Positions 25,675 to 33,149 are shown, numbered from the stretch's first letter. The stretch: 64,000 nt of DNA from Candidatus Competibacteraceae bacterium (GCA_016713505.1 JADJPA010000001.1:2741501-2805500), one strand, 5' to 3'. A program made the numbers and translations. The notes: generated by a model not told the origin, from the letters alone.

Positions 25675-25755
25675 TCAGTTCCAGACCCAACGCTGGCAGC
25701 GCACATGAAAAGCGTATGATTGTTGTCCATAACAAACGACAGGAGAACCCACCAA

Positions 25756-28700
25756 ATGTCCGCGGTCGTCAGTCAGTTTAAATCCCCCTCGCCCGGCGTC
25801 GATAAGGCCATACTTCGGAACAAAATCCGTTTTGTGACCGCCACCAGCTTGTTCGACGGCCATGACGCCTCCATCAACATCATGCGCCGCATCCTCCAGG
25901 GCAGCGGCGCGGAAGTGATCCATCTCGGCCACAACCGCTCGGTGGAGGAAATCGTCACCGCCGCCCTGCAAGAGGACGCCCAAGGCATCGCCGTCAGCTC
26001 CTATCAAGGCGGTCACGTCGAATTCTTCAAGTACATGCTCGACTTGCTGCGCGAACGCGGCGGCGAGAACATCAAGGTGTTCGGCGGCGGTGGCGGCGTG
26101 ATCGTGCCGGAGGAAATCCGCGAGCTGCACGACTACGGCGTGACTCGGCTGTTCTCGCCGGAAGACGGTCAGGCGCTGGGTTTGCAGGGCATGATCGACC
26201 ACATGCTGACGGTCTGCGACACCGACCCCGGCCAATACGCACCCAAGACGCTGGACGAGATCAAGGCCGGTGACTGGCGAGCCTTGTCCCGGTTGATTAC
26301 CGCGTTGGAAAATCGCACGGTCGCCACCGATTTGCGCCAGCAAATTCTCAACGAAGCCAAGGCCCGCACCGTGCCGGTGCTGGGCGTCACCGGCACCGGC
26401 GGTTCCGGCAAATCCTCGCTGACCGACGAGCTGGTGCGGCGCTTCCGACTCGATCAGGACGACCGGCTGAAGATCGCGGTCATCGCCGCCGACCCGTCGC
26501 GGCGCAAGACCGGCGGCGCGCTGCTCGGCGACCGCATCCGCATGAACGCCATCAGCGGCCCCAATCTGTACATGCGCTCGCTGGCGACCCGCGCCGCCGG
26601 CAGCGAAGTGCCCGAAACCCTGGGTGAAATCATCGCCGCCTGCAAATTGGCCGGGTTCGACCTGCTGATCGTGGAAACCTCCGGCATCGGTCAGGGTGAC
26701 GCCGCCATCGTGCCGCTGGTGGATCGTTCGCTGTACGTAATGACCCCGGAATTCGGCGCGGCTTCCCAGTTGGAAAAGATCGACATGCTCGATTTCGCCG
26801 ATGCGGTGGCGATCAATAAATTCGACCGCAAGGGCGCGGAAGACGCGCTGCGCGACGTGCGCAAGCAGGTGCAACGCAACCACAAAGCCTTCGGTCAGTC
26901 GCCCGATGACATGGCGGTCTATGGCACCATCGCCGCCCGTTTCAACGACAACGGGGTAACGGCGCTCTATCAGGGCCTGGTCAGCTTGCTGCGCGACAAG
27001 GGCCTAAAACTGGCGCCGGGCCATTTGCCGGCCGCCGTGGGAAAGGCGTCAACCAGTAAGACCGTCATCGTCCCAGCGGCGCGCGCCCGCTATCTGGCTG
27101 AAATCGCCGATACCGTGCGCGACTATCACCGGGAAGTAAACAAGCAGGTCAAGCTGATCCGCCAGCGCCAGCAGTTGCGTTCGGTGATGAGCTTGTTGGA
27201 GGCCGACGGCAAATCGACCGCCGACCTGCAACCGCTGCTCGACAAGGTGGAACTCGAAGTCGATGCGCACGCTCGCAAGCTGGTCGATATGTGGCCGCAG
27301 GTGAAGGAAAGCTACAGCGGCGACGAGTACGTGGTGAAAATCCGCGACAAGGAAATCCGCACCAAACTGACCACTCGCTCGCTGTCCGGCAGCCGGATTC
27401 CCAAGGTGTCGCTGCCGCGCTTCGACGAACACGGCGAGCTGTTGCGCTGGATGATGCTGGAAAATTTGCCCGGCAGCTTCCCGTACACGGCGGGTGTGTT
27501 CGCCTTCAAGCGGGAGAACGAAGACCCGACCCGGATGTTCGCCGGCGAAGGCGACCCGTTCCGCACCAACCGCCGCTTCAAGAAATTGTCCGAACACGCC
27601 GAGGCCACCCGGCTATCCACCGCTTTCGACTCGGTGACGCTGTACGGCTTCGACCCGAACGAGCGGCCGGACATCTACGGCAAGGTCGGCAATTCCGGGG
27701 TGTCCATCGCCACGCTGGACGATTTGAAGGTGTTGTATTCCGGCTTTGAGGTGTGCGCGCCCACCACCTCGGTGTCAATGACCATCAACGGCCCGGCGCC
27801 GATCATCCTGGCGATGTATTTCAACAACGCTTTCGACCATCAGATCGCGAAGTTCGAGCGCGACAACCACCGCCCGCCGACCGACGACGAGATTGAGAAG
27901 ATCAAGCTTTGGGTCTTGAAAAACCTGCGCGGCACGGTGCAGGCGGACATTCTCAAGGAGGATCAAGGCCAGAACACCTGCATCTTCTCGACCGAATTCG
28001 CGCTGAAGATGATGGGCGATATTCAAGAATATTTCGTCCATCACGGCGTGCAGAATTTCTATTCGGTGTCGATCTCCGGCTATCACATCGCCGAAGCCGG
28101 GGCCAACCCCATCTCGCAACTGGCGTTCACCCTGGCCAACGGTTTCACCTACGTCGAAGCCTATCTGGCGCGCGGGATGCACATCGACGACTTCGCGCCC
28201 AATCTGTCGTTCTTCTTCAGCAACGGCATGGACCCCGAATATTCGGTGATGGGCCGGGTGGCGCGGCGGATCTGGGCCACCGCGATGCGCTACAAATACG
28301 GGGCGAACGAGCGCAGCCAGAAGCTGAAATATCACATCCAAACTTCTGGCCGCTCGCTGCACGCCCAGGAGATGGATTTCAACGACATCCGCACCACGCT
28401 GCAAGCGCTGATCGCCATTTACGACAACTGCAACTCCTTGCACACCAACGCCTACGACGAGGCGATCACCACCCCGACCGAGGAGTCGGTGCGGCGGGCG
28501 ATGGCGGTGCAGCTCATCATCAACCGGGAATGGGGTTTGGCCAAGAATGAGAACCCGAACCAGGGCGCGTTCATCATCGACGAGCTGACCGATCTAGTCG
28601 AAGAAGCGGTGATGCAGGAGTTCGAGCGGATCAGCGAGCGCGGCGGGGTGCTGGGGGCGATGGAAACCGGCTACCAGCGCGGCAAGATCCAGGAAGAATC

Positions 28701-29028
28701 GTTATATTACGAAACCATCAAACACGATGGCAGCTTCCCGATCATCGGCGTCAACACCTTCCGCAACCCGAACGCCAAGCCCGATGAGGTCAAGATCGAG
28801 CTGGCCCGTTCCACCGACGAGGAAAAGCAAAGCCAGTTGCGGCGGCTGCGCGATTTCCAAGAGCGCAACCGCAAGGACAGCGGCCCGATGCTGGCGCGGT
28901 TGCGGCAAGCGGCGATCAACAACGAAAACCTGTTCGCGGTGCTGGTGGAGGCGGTGCGCTGCTGTTCGCTGGGGCAGATCACCACCGCGCTGTTTGAGGT
29001 CGGCGGGCAGTATCGGCGGAATATGTAG
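25756..29028 (+). CDS. icmF: fused isobutyryl-CoA mutase IcmF
   Basis: A 1090-residue B12-dependent mutase that interconverts isobutyryl-CoA and n-butyryl-CoA, with a built-in G-protein chaperone. Domain order is diagnostic. The N-terminal cobalamin-binding domain has DGHDAS at 34-39 with the lower-ligand histidine, SSYQGGH and a GGGGG turn. A MeaB-like GTPase starts near 210 (GVTGTGGSGKSSLTDEL, then INKFDRKGAED). A linker is followed from about 530 by the acyl-CoA mutase barrel. AGGAG precedes ATG 25756; an earlier ATG adds 12 unrelated residues. Divergent from an AraC regulator. Two decayed copies of its 3' end lie 3 kb downstream. Confidence 0.95.
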   Translation: MSAVVSQFKSPSPGVDKAILRNKIRFVTATSLFDGHDASINIMRRILQGSGAEVIHLGHNRSVEEIVTAALQEDAQGIAVSSYQGGHVEFFKYMLDLLRERGGENIKVFGGGGGVIVPEEIRELHDYGVTRLFSPEDGQALGLQGMIDHMLTVCDTDPGQYAPKTLDEIKAGDWRALSRLITALENRTVATDLRQQILNEAKARTVPVLGVTGTGGSGKSSLTDELVRRFRLDQDDRLKIAVIAADPSRRKTGGALLGDRIRMNAISGPNLYMRSLATRAAGSEVPETLGEIIAACKLAGFDLLIVETSGIGQGDAAIVPLVDRSLYVMTPEFGAASQLEKIDMLDFADAVAINKFDRKGAEDALRDVRKQVQRNHKAFGQSPDDMAVYGTIAARFNDNGVTALYQGLVSLLRDKGLKLAPGHLPAAVGKASTSKTVIVPAARARYLAEIADTVRDYHREVNKQVKLIRQRQQLRSVMSLLEADGKSTADLQPLLDKVELEVDAHARKLVDMWPQVKESYSGDEYVVKIRDKEIRTKLTTRSLSGSRIPKVSLPRFDEHGELLRWMMLENLPGSFPYTAGVFAFKRENEDPTRMFAGEGDPFRTNRRFKKLSEHAEATRLSTAFDSVTLYGFDPNERPDIYGKVGNSGVSIATLDDLKVLYSGFEVCAPTTSVSMTINGPAPIILAMYFNNAFDHQIAKFERDNHRPPTDDEIEKIKLWVLKNLRGTVQADILKEDQGQNTCIFSTEFALKMMGDIQEYFVHHGVQNFYSVSISGYHIAEAGANPISQLAFTLANGFTYVEAYLARGMHIDDFAPNLSFFFSNGMDPEYSVMGRVARRIWATAMRYKYGANERSQKLKYHIQTSGRSLHAQEMDFNDIRTTLQALIAIYDNCNSLHTNAYDEAITTPTEESVRRAMAVQLIINREWGLAKNENPNQGAFIIDELTDLVEEAVMQEFERISERGGVLGAMETGYQRGKIQEESLYYETIKHDGSFPIIGVNTFRNPNAKPDEVKIELARSTDEEKQSQLRRLRDFQERNRKDSGPMLARLRQAAINNENLFAVLVEAVRCCSLGQITTALFEVGGQYRRNM

Positions 29029-29037
29029 GCTGTGACG

Positions 29038-29102
29038 GCTTAACTCGACCTTTTGACCCCTTTCCAGCGCTGAGACCTGGCGCTGGGAAAGCGCGGTTGT
29101 TT
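29038..29102 (-). repeat. attC-like recombination site following higA
   Basis: Read on the minus strand, the site runs from AAACAAC (29102, R''-like, 5 of 7 consensus bases) to GTTAAGC (29044-29038, perfect GTTRRRY R' box). Between them CCAGCGC and GCGCTGG (29064-29070, 29080-29086) form a stem extended by CTTTCC/GGAAAG. It begins 27 bases after the higA stop and ends nine bases from the icmF stop. The hairpin could also act as a terminator, but no T-run follows. Confidence 0.6.
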
Positions 29103-29128
29103 GGACGTACTGTTGCTGAAGCGTCGTG

Positions 29129-29440
29129 CTAGGCCGTCAATTCTCGTAACACTTCAGGGTGACGCTCGGCTACCTTAATCAAGGTTCTTGCCGCGCCCGA
29201 CGGCTGACGCCGCCCCTGCTCCCAATCCTGCAAGGTGCGAACGGATACACCCATCAAGGATGCGAACTGCGCCTGTGACAGACCAGCAGCCGTGCGAGCA
29301 GCAATAACGGGCGAATAGACAACTGTTCCCTGACCTGCTTTCATTTCTCGGATGGACTGGAGCAAATCAGCGTGAAAATCACGCCCTTCTTCAAGGGCGG
29401 CTAATTCAGCATCAGTCATCGGTTTAGTGGTCAAGGGCAT
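29129..29440 (-). CDS. HigA-like helix-turn-helix antitoxin
   Basis: A 103-residue protein with a C-terminal XRE helix-turn-helix (IAARTAAGLSQAQFASLMGVSVRTLQDWEQGRRQPSGAARTL) and an acidic N-terminal arm. Its start overlaps the end of the toxin gene by 17 bases; toxin first, antitoxin second is the HigBA order. Expected to bind and neutralise the toxin and repress the operon. It lies in the first cassette of the array, beside icmF. An 18-codon remnant of a related antitoxin gene survives at 31355-31408. Confidence 0.87.
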   Translation of the reverse strand: MPLTTKPMTDAELAALEEGRDFHADLLQSIREMKAGQGTVVYSPVIAARTAAGLSQAQFASLMGVSVRTLQDWEQGRRQPSGAARTLIKVAERHPEVLRELTA

Positions 29441-29747
29441 GTTTGATCTCCAGCAATTGCATCGCGGTCATTGAGTCCCGCTCGGATTTCGCGTAGAGCA
29501 GAAGTAGCACAATTTCTCCAGCAGCGTTGTGGGTGAAGTAAATGACTCGGACGCCGCTGGATTTACCTGAACCTGCGCGACTCCAACGCACTTTACGCAA
29601 GCCGCCTGTGCCTTGGATGACATCGCCCGCCTCCGGGTTTTTAGCCAGAAAAGCCGCAAATTCACCACGCTCGTCCTCGTGCCAATAACGCGGCCAGAGT
29701 TTCGAGAACAAAGGGGTTTCAATAACGGTGCGTATGAACTCAATCAT
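29424..29747 (-). CDS. RelE/HigB-type toxin
   Basis: A 107-residue RelE-superfamily protein: MIEFIRTVIETPLFSKLWPRY, then the core GGLRKVRWSRAGSGKSSGVRVIYF and LLLLYAKSERDSMTAMQLLEIK. The pattern KVRW.....GKSSGVRVIYF is that of proteins annotated as RelE/HigB toxins, expected to be ribosome-dependent mRNA interferases. ATG 29747 is chosen; the longer frame runs back through the neighbouring attC-like site. The gene starts about 43 bases after the recombination point of that site, as expected for a cassette. Confidence 0.85.
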   Translation of the reverse strand: MIEFIRTVIETPLFSKLWPRYWHEDERGEFAAFLAKNPEAGDVIQGTGGLRKVRWSRAGSGKSSGVRVIYFTHNAAGEIVLLLLYAKSERDSMTAMQLLEIKHALDH

Positions 29748-29789
29748 ACGGCTAAGCCGTATGATCTGCAACCACCCTTTTGAGGATAA

Positions 29790-29849
29790 ACCTAACGTAG
29801 AAGTGAGCGGGCTGCGCGGCATTTCGCGCAGGCCGGTGAAATGATGGGT
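29790..29849 (-). repeat. attC-like recombination site following the lipoprotein gene
   Basis: Sixty bases, the classical attC length. On the minus strand it opens with ACCCATC (6 of 7 to RYYYAAC) and closes with GTTAGGT, a perfect GTTRRRY box. A central hairpin (CTGCGCG / CGCGCAG with a six-base loop) joins the imperfect arms. It starts 24 bases after the stop of the lipoprotein gene and ends 43 bases before the toxin start. Confidence 0.65.
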
Positions 29850-29872
29850 TCGCCATCAACAAATACCATCGG

Positions 29873-30352
29873 TTATTTGTATATCTTTTTCGAGTTGGCG
29901 GTTATTAACTCGACCACTCCGCCGCCTTCTCGGCTCACAAGCGTTGTTTTATCACCGTCTCCGAAAACAGGGTTTCCAGAATTCTCAGCAATTTTTGAAA
30001 ATTTGACCGTTTTTCCACCAGTCTTGACATCTACATAAAGCTGATCACCGGATTCCTCATAAAAAGCAACGGATATTTTTTCCCCGCTAGCACTCTTGAG
30101 ATCCACCCAGTACTTCCGGGAATTCATTTCGGCTTCGTTGTCATTAAAGCGTTTGATGTTTTCGGCATTCGGTTGGACGGATGGCGGCGACACACTGGCT
30201 TGTTCTTTAGGGGGTGTGGAAATAGTGGTTTGCTGCGCTGCTGGCTGAGTAGCTTGAGAAGTATTGGCAGAAAGCGCGTTGTCTGACGGCTTGCATGCTG
30301 CAATACTACTGGCAACCACGGCAATAATGCTCCATGTAGTAATGCTTTTCAT
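29873..30352 (-). CDS. small cassette-borne lipoprotein of unknown function
   Basis: A 159-residue protein with a signal peptide ending in a lipobox (SSIAAC, Cys20), then a Gln/Thr/Pro/Ser-rich linker to about residue 65. The small C-terminal domain (WVDLKSASGEKISVAFYEE, then LYVDVKTGGKTVKFSKI) looks beta-rich. I do not recognise the domain. Base composition is lower in GC than the core genes. It stands alone between two attC-like sites on the same strand, as integron cassette genes do. Confidence 0.75.
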   Translation of the reverse strand: MKSITTWSIIAVVASSIAACKPSDNALSANTSQATQPAAQQTTISTPPKEQASVSPPSVQPNAENIKRFNDNEAEMNSRKYWVDLKSASGEKISVAFYEESGDQLYVDVKTGGKTVKFSKIAENSGNPVFGDGDKTTLVSREGGGVVELITANSKKIYK

Positions 30353-30476
30353 GAAAAAACCTCCATTGCAAAAGTGAAAAAACTGGGTGAGCCAAAAGTA
30401 TAAGATAGTGCTTTAGGGGCTAAGCGCCTTGCTTTGATGAGGGGGCCGGAAAGAAGGATCAGGCCGAATTTACGAT

Positions 30477-30545
30477 CGCTAACGCGCCGATGAGCGGCGC
30501 TGGAGCGCGCAGCGCGGAGGCGTCCGCTCCATTGGCTGGTTATGC
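30477..30545 (-). repeat. attC-like recombination site following the ankyrin gene
   Basis: On the minus strand the site begins GCATAAC (30545, 6 of 7 to consensus), one base after the ankyrin stop codon, and ends GTTAGCG (30483-30477, 5 of 7). GGAGCG/CGCTCC (30502-30507 and 30525-30530) form the inner stem. The outer arms also pair over some 15 bases with bulges, which is the usual folded-strand architecture of attC. Confidence 0.62.
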
Positions 30546-30546
30546 G

Positions 30547-30984
30547 TCATTTCGGCTTCCGCCGAGACGCGATTGGCGGACCGACGGTTTTGAGTACAGC
30601 TACATGTGCGCCCTTTCCGTGTTCGTGGGCCGCATCAATTGGTAGTCGATTTCGCTTATCCGGGACGGTTGGATCAGCGCCAGCTTCGACGAGAGCTCGT
30701 ATCGTATCGACATTGCCGTGGCTCGCCGCCCAATGCAGCGGTGTAACCCCGTCCTGATTTTGGAGGTTAGGGTTCGCTCCTAGCATAAGGAGACAGCGAA
30801 CGACGGCCGCGTGCCCCCAAGCTGAGGCTCCAAATAGTGCGGTCTCGCCGATAGAGTCTGCCCAGTTCACATCGGCGCCAGCGGTTACTACGTGCTTAAC
30901 CTGTTCGAGGTCGCCGGACCATGCAGCGCCGTGGAGCTCAGACTCCGCAGCTCCGTCAGCGGCCGTAAGCATGTCGTTAGTCAT
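30547..30984 (-). CDS. ankyrin-repeat protein (integron-type cassette gene)
   Basis: A 145-residue protein of about four ankyrin repeats: SELHGAAWSGDLEQVKHVVTAGADVN, GETALFGASAWGHAAVVRCLLMLGANPN, GVTPLHWAASHGNVDTIRALVEAGADP, and a last partial repeat ending RLPIDAAHEHGKG. No signal peptide, so a cytoplasmic protein-binding scaffold is expected. The frame is open upstream, but that extension is inside an attC-like site. ATG 30984 lies four bases after the R' box, and the stop is one base before the next site. This is the tight packing of a gene cassette. Confidence 0.85.
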   Translation of the reverse strand: MTNDMLTAADGAAESELHGAAWSGDLEQVKHVVTAGADVNWADSIGETALFGASAWGHAAVVRCLLMLGANPNLQNQDGVTPLHWAASHGNVDTIRALVEAGADPTVPDKRNRLPIDAAHEHGKGAHVAVLKTVGPPIASRRKPK

Positions 30985-30987
30985 GAC

Positions 30988-31125
30988 GCATAACGGGGCG
31001 GCGGATAACCGGCGAGCCCGGACAAAATGCAATTTTGGACGGGCGAAGTCCGGTTCATCCGCGTGGTTGTGCGGCGCTTCGCGCCGCGCAAGCCGCGGAT
31101 GCTTATCCGCCGCCCCGTTGTCGCG
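30988..31125 (-). repeat. long attC-like site with 17-bp perfect outer arms
   Basis: The outer arms AACGGGGCGGCGGATAA (30992-31008) and its exact complement (31103-31119) form a 17-base-pair stem. Inside are CATCCGCG/CGCGGATG (31056-31063, 31094-31101) and GCGGCGC-TTC-GCGCCGC (31071-31087). The cassette-proximal box on the minus strand is GTTATGC (6 of 7); the distal box CGACAAC is poor. Total length is near 135 bases, like long attC sites such as the Vibrio repeats. Confidence 0.6.
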
Positions 31126-31354
31126 GGCGCGAAGCGTCCGCGACAACAAATGATTATGCGATTTTCGCATATATACTGAAAATCGCCCACTCTAGAAATA
31201 ATCTACTGATTTTTATAAATTTTTACTAGGGACATAACTACAAGCACAAGTCTTGTTATTCTAGAAAATTGCCGTGCGCTTCGTTTCTCCAGGCAAGGTG
31301 CAGCGGATTTTCGTTAAGCAATGTGCCAGACATTGGAAATACAGTGACGGCGCA

Positions 31355-31408
31355 TTATGCCGCCAATTCCCGTAACACTTTAGAGCAACATCCGGCCACT
31401 TTAACCAG
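31355..31408 (-). pseudogene. 18-codon remnant of a HigA-like antitoxin gene
   Basis: Read on the minus strand this gives LVKVAGCCSKVLRELAA and a stop, closely matching the end of the intact antitoxin at 29129 (TLIKVAERHPEVLRELTA). Nothing of the rest of that gene precedes it. The similarity begins at the GTT of an attC-like R' box, as if recombination had cut off the 5' part. The remaining stretch to 31125 is AT-rich and I see no gene in it. Confidence 0.6.
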
Positions 31409-31485
31409 TCGGTAGCGCGAAGCGGAGGCGCGCCTATAGACTACCGCTTGCGCAAGCTGCACACACTGCCTGCGACTGGATAGGC
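31399..31485 (-). repeat. attC-like site overlapping the stop of the GFA gene
   Basis: On the minus strand it starts GCCTATC (31485-31479, 6 of 7 to RYYYAAC), touching the GFA stop codon, and ends GTTAAAG (31405-31399, 6 of 7). CCAGTCG pairs with CGACTGG (31405-31411, 31473-31479) and CGGTAG with CTACCG (31410-31415, 31441-31446). It is the weakest folding of the five sites because of an unpaired insertion. Confidence 0.45.
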
Positions 31486-31898
31486 TATTTTGGAGGTTGA
31501 GGTTGGTGCTCTACTGTCTCCAGGGCTGGGTCAAGACAGGCCCAGCGAGGCGCACTCGCCACCCAAATATTCATGTCCGGCTTAATTGATGAGGGATCAT
31601 CCAGATTACCGACGCGCACGACCCGAAACTGTGGCCTTGTCGCCACTTTGCCGAAAAGGTGCGAGCCACAACTTGGACAGAATTGCCTGGTCACCTCATC
31701 ACCGCTATCTGCCTTCTTCGTATATTCGGAAAGCGGCCCAGAAACAACAAGATCTTCAGTGCGCACCAGTAGATTGACCGATCCATTCGCCGCCAGATGC
31801 TGGCAGTCCCGGCACCAGCAGATACGAGTTGCAAGAGGTTCAGCGGTCAGCGTGAAACTCACTGCCCCACAGAGGCAGCGTCCTGTTTTCTCAGTCAT
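31485..31898 (-). CDS. GFA/CENP-V-domain zinc protein
   Basis: A 137-residue protein of the glutathione-dependent formaldehyde-activating (GFA) fold. The zinc-binding cysteines are present in three clusters: GRCLCGAVSF, ICWCRDCQHL and FCPSCGSHLFG. Characterised relatives bind glutathione or small thiol adducts, but most GFA proteins have no known substrate, so true formaldehyde activation should not be assumed. ATG 31898 gives MTEKTGRCLCG; an upstream start adds three residues. It is followed at its stop codon by an attC-like fold and is probably another cassette gene. Confidence 0.87.
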   Translation of the reverse strand: MTEKTGRCLCGAVSFTLTAEPLATRICWCRDCQHLAANGSVNLLVRTEDLVVSGPLSEYTKKADSGDEVTRQFCPSCGSHLFGKVATRPQFRVVRVGNLDDPSSIKPDMNIWVASAPRWACLDPALETVEHQPQPPK

Positions 31899-32101
31899 AT
31901 AAAGCACCTCGATTGATTGGGTCAGAATTCGTGAGATGACGAATGATGATCACCTCTACACACTACGCTACCCAAGATGACAGCAAAGCTCAACCGACAA
32001 CCGCAAGAGGCAATAGATAAGCTGCGAAAACGAAAAGACTGAAAGCCTTAGCGACTGATATTGGTTTGATCAACATGATTGTGCGGTGCGTAAGACGCTA
32101 C

Positions 32102-32212
32102 AAGAACAAGAAGCTGTTTGCGGTGTTGGTCGACGCGATGCGCTGCTGCTCGCTGGGGCAGATCACCACCGCGCTGTTTGAGGTCGGCGGCCAGTATCGT
32201 CGGAATATGTAA
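32102..32212 (+). pseudogene. diverged copy of the icmF 3' end
   Basis: Thirty-six codons and a stop reproduce the end of IcmF: LFAVLV.A.RCCSLGQITTALFEVGGQYRRNM. The DNA match to 28918-29028 includes an uninterrupted stretch of about 40 identical bases; other differences fall mostly at third codon positions. No start or upstream mutase sequence of convincing quality precedes it, although 31980-32100 may hold heavily decayed remains. It was apparently part of a second mutase gene or of a displaced 3' end. Confidence 0.85.
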
Positions 32213-32226
32213 AATCCCGCCGAATG

Positions 32227-32258
32227 CCGGTTAAATGTGGATTTAGCCGGGTTTTTTT
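32227..32258 (+). terminator. intrinsic terminator after the icmF 3'-end copy
   Basis: CCGGTTAAAT and ATTTAGCCGG pair over ten positions (one G-T pair) around a four-base GTGG loop, followed by GTTTTTTTG. It begins 15 bases after the stop of the icmF fragment. It is a much better terminator than anything after the intact icmF and may be the original icmF-type terminator. Confidence 0.8.
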
Positions 32259-32289
32259 GTCCTTGAAGGACAAAGACGCCCGGCGAAGA

Positions 32290-32520
32290 CCTACGACGAA
32301 TCGGCCGATCGAGCCGAACGAGGATTTTTCTACGGGGAATCTCTAAAGCCTGACGGTTGGCGGCCGATAACAGCTATGACTATCTTCCGCAATTCGAACC
32401 TTCAACCGGATCGGATCAAGATCGAGCGGAGCCGCGTCACCGACAGCTGTTGCCCGCTGGAACAAGACCACTGCGGCGCTGTTCGAGAGCGGCGGGTAGT
32501 ATCGCGGGAACAGCGACGCC
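32290..32520 (+). pseudogene. second, heavily decayed icmF-like 3' fragment
   Basis: With frame changes this reads MTIFRNSNLQPDRIKIERSR, matching NTFRNPNAKPDEVKIELARS of IcmF, and then a degenerate version of TTALFEVGGQYRRN at 32463-32513 with an internal stop. About 60 codons between these parts are missing. A weak match to EESLYYETIKHDG precedes them. It is clearly non-functional. From here to 32653 I see only the ribosome site of the next gene. Confidence 0.65.
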
Positions 32521-32653
32521 ACGTTACCCGCCCGTCAGCTAGAATTTTATGGAAATGAACGACCTAACTGGGGCTCAATGACCTTACTTTCCCATGGCAT
32601 GAGCTAAGCTTTATCTCGTTCGGACGTTGGTTCCAAAATCGGGAGGATCAACC

Positions 32654-33145
32654 ATGGCTTTCAAACAATGGCTCATCGAATTTCTCAACGGCACGCCCGA
32701 AGATCAGAAGGATCGGGCCTCGACTCCACCGCCCGTGGCCGATCTCTTAGAGGAAGAGGCCGCCGGCCTCAATTTTCGTACCGCGATCGAAGCGCATCAA
32801 AAATGGAAAGCCCACTTACAGGCTCTGATCGTTGATGACCTGCTTGACGATCTCTCTGTCGAGGACGTCTCGCGGGATGATCGCTGTACGCTAGGCATGT
32901 GGATTCATGGAGCCGGCAAGAAACGATTTGGCCGGGACATTCTCTTTAAAGCGCTTGAAAAAAATCACGCCCATTTCCATATCTGCGCCGGCCAAGTTCT
33001 GAAAACCGCCTTGGCCGGCAATAAGGACGACGCGCAAGCGGCCCTTAAAACCGGCGATTTCGCGCGGGCGTCGCAGACCATTATCCTGAGCCTCGCTCAG
33101 ATGTATAACAAAGCGGCCGAACCGCATTCCAAGCCCAACAAGTGA
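32654..33145 (+). CDS. free-standing CZB (chemoreceptor zinc-binding) protein
   Basis: A 163-residue soluble protein with a CZB domain covering about residues 45-150. The putative zinc ligands follow the family pattern: His in AIEAHQKWKAHL, Cys in DDRCTLGMWIHG, and the paired histidines in KNHAHFHICAGQVL. CZB domains bind zinc and usually sit on chemoreceptors or diguanylate cyclases such as DgcZ. Here no signalling domain is attached, so it may act on a separate partner. GGGAGG before ATG 32654 supports this start. It converges on tatC. Confidence 0.85.
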   Translation: MAFKQWLIEFLNGTPEDQKDRASTPPPVADLLEEEAAGLNFRTAIEAHQKWKAHLQALIVDDLLDDLSVEDVSRDDRCTLGMWIHGAGKKRFGRDILFKALEKNHAHFHICAGQVLKTALAGNKDDAQAALKTGDFARASQTIILSLAQMYNKAAEPHSKPNK

Positions 33146-33149
33146 GGCG

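Noticed and set aside
29060..29090. Hairpin after icmF as a standard intrinsic terminator
   Set aside because: No T-run follows on either strand, and the hairpin lies inside a site with attC-type end boxes, which explains it better. It may still slow transcription.
30547..31170. Longer ankyrin protein starting at 31170
   Set aside because: The extra 62 residues are translated from the folded site at 30988-31125 and have no ankyrin pattern.
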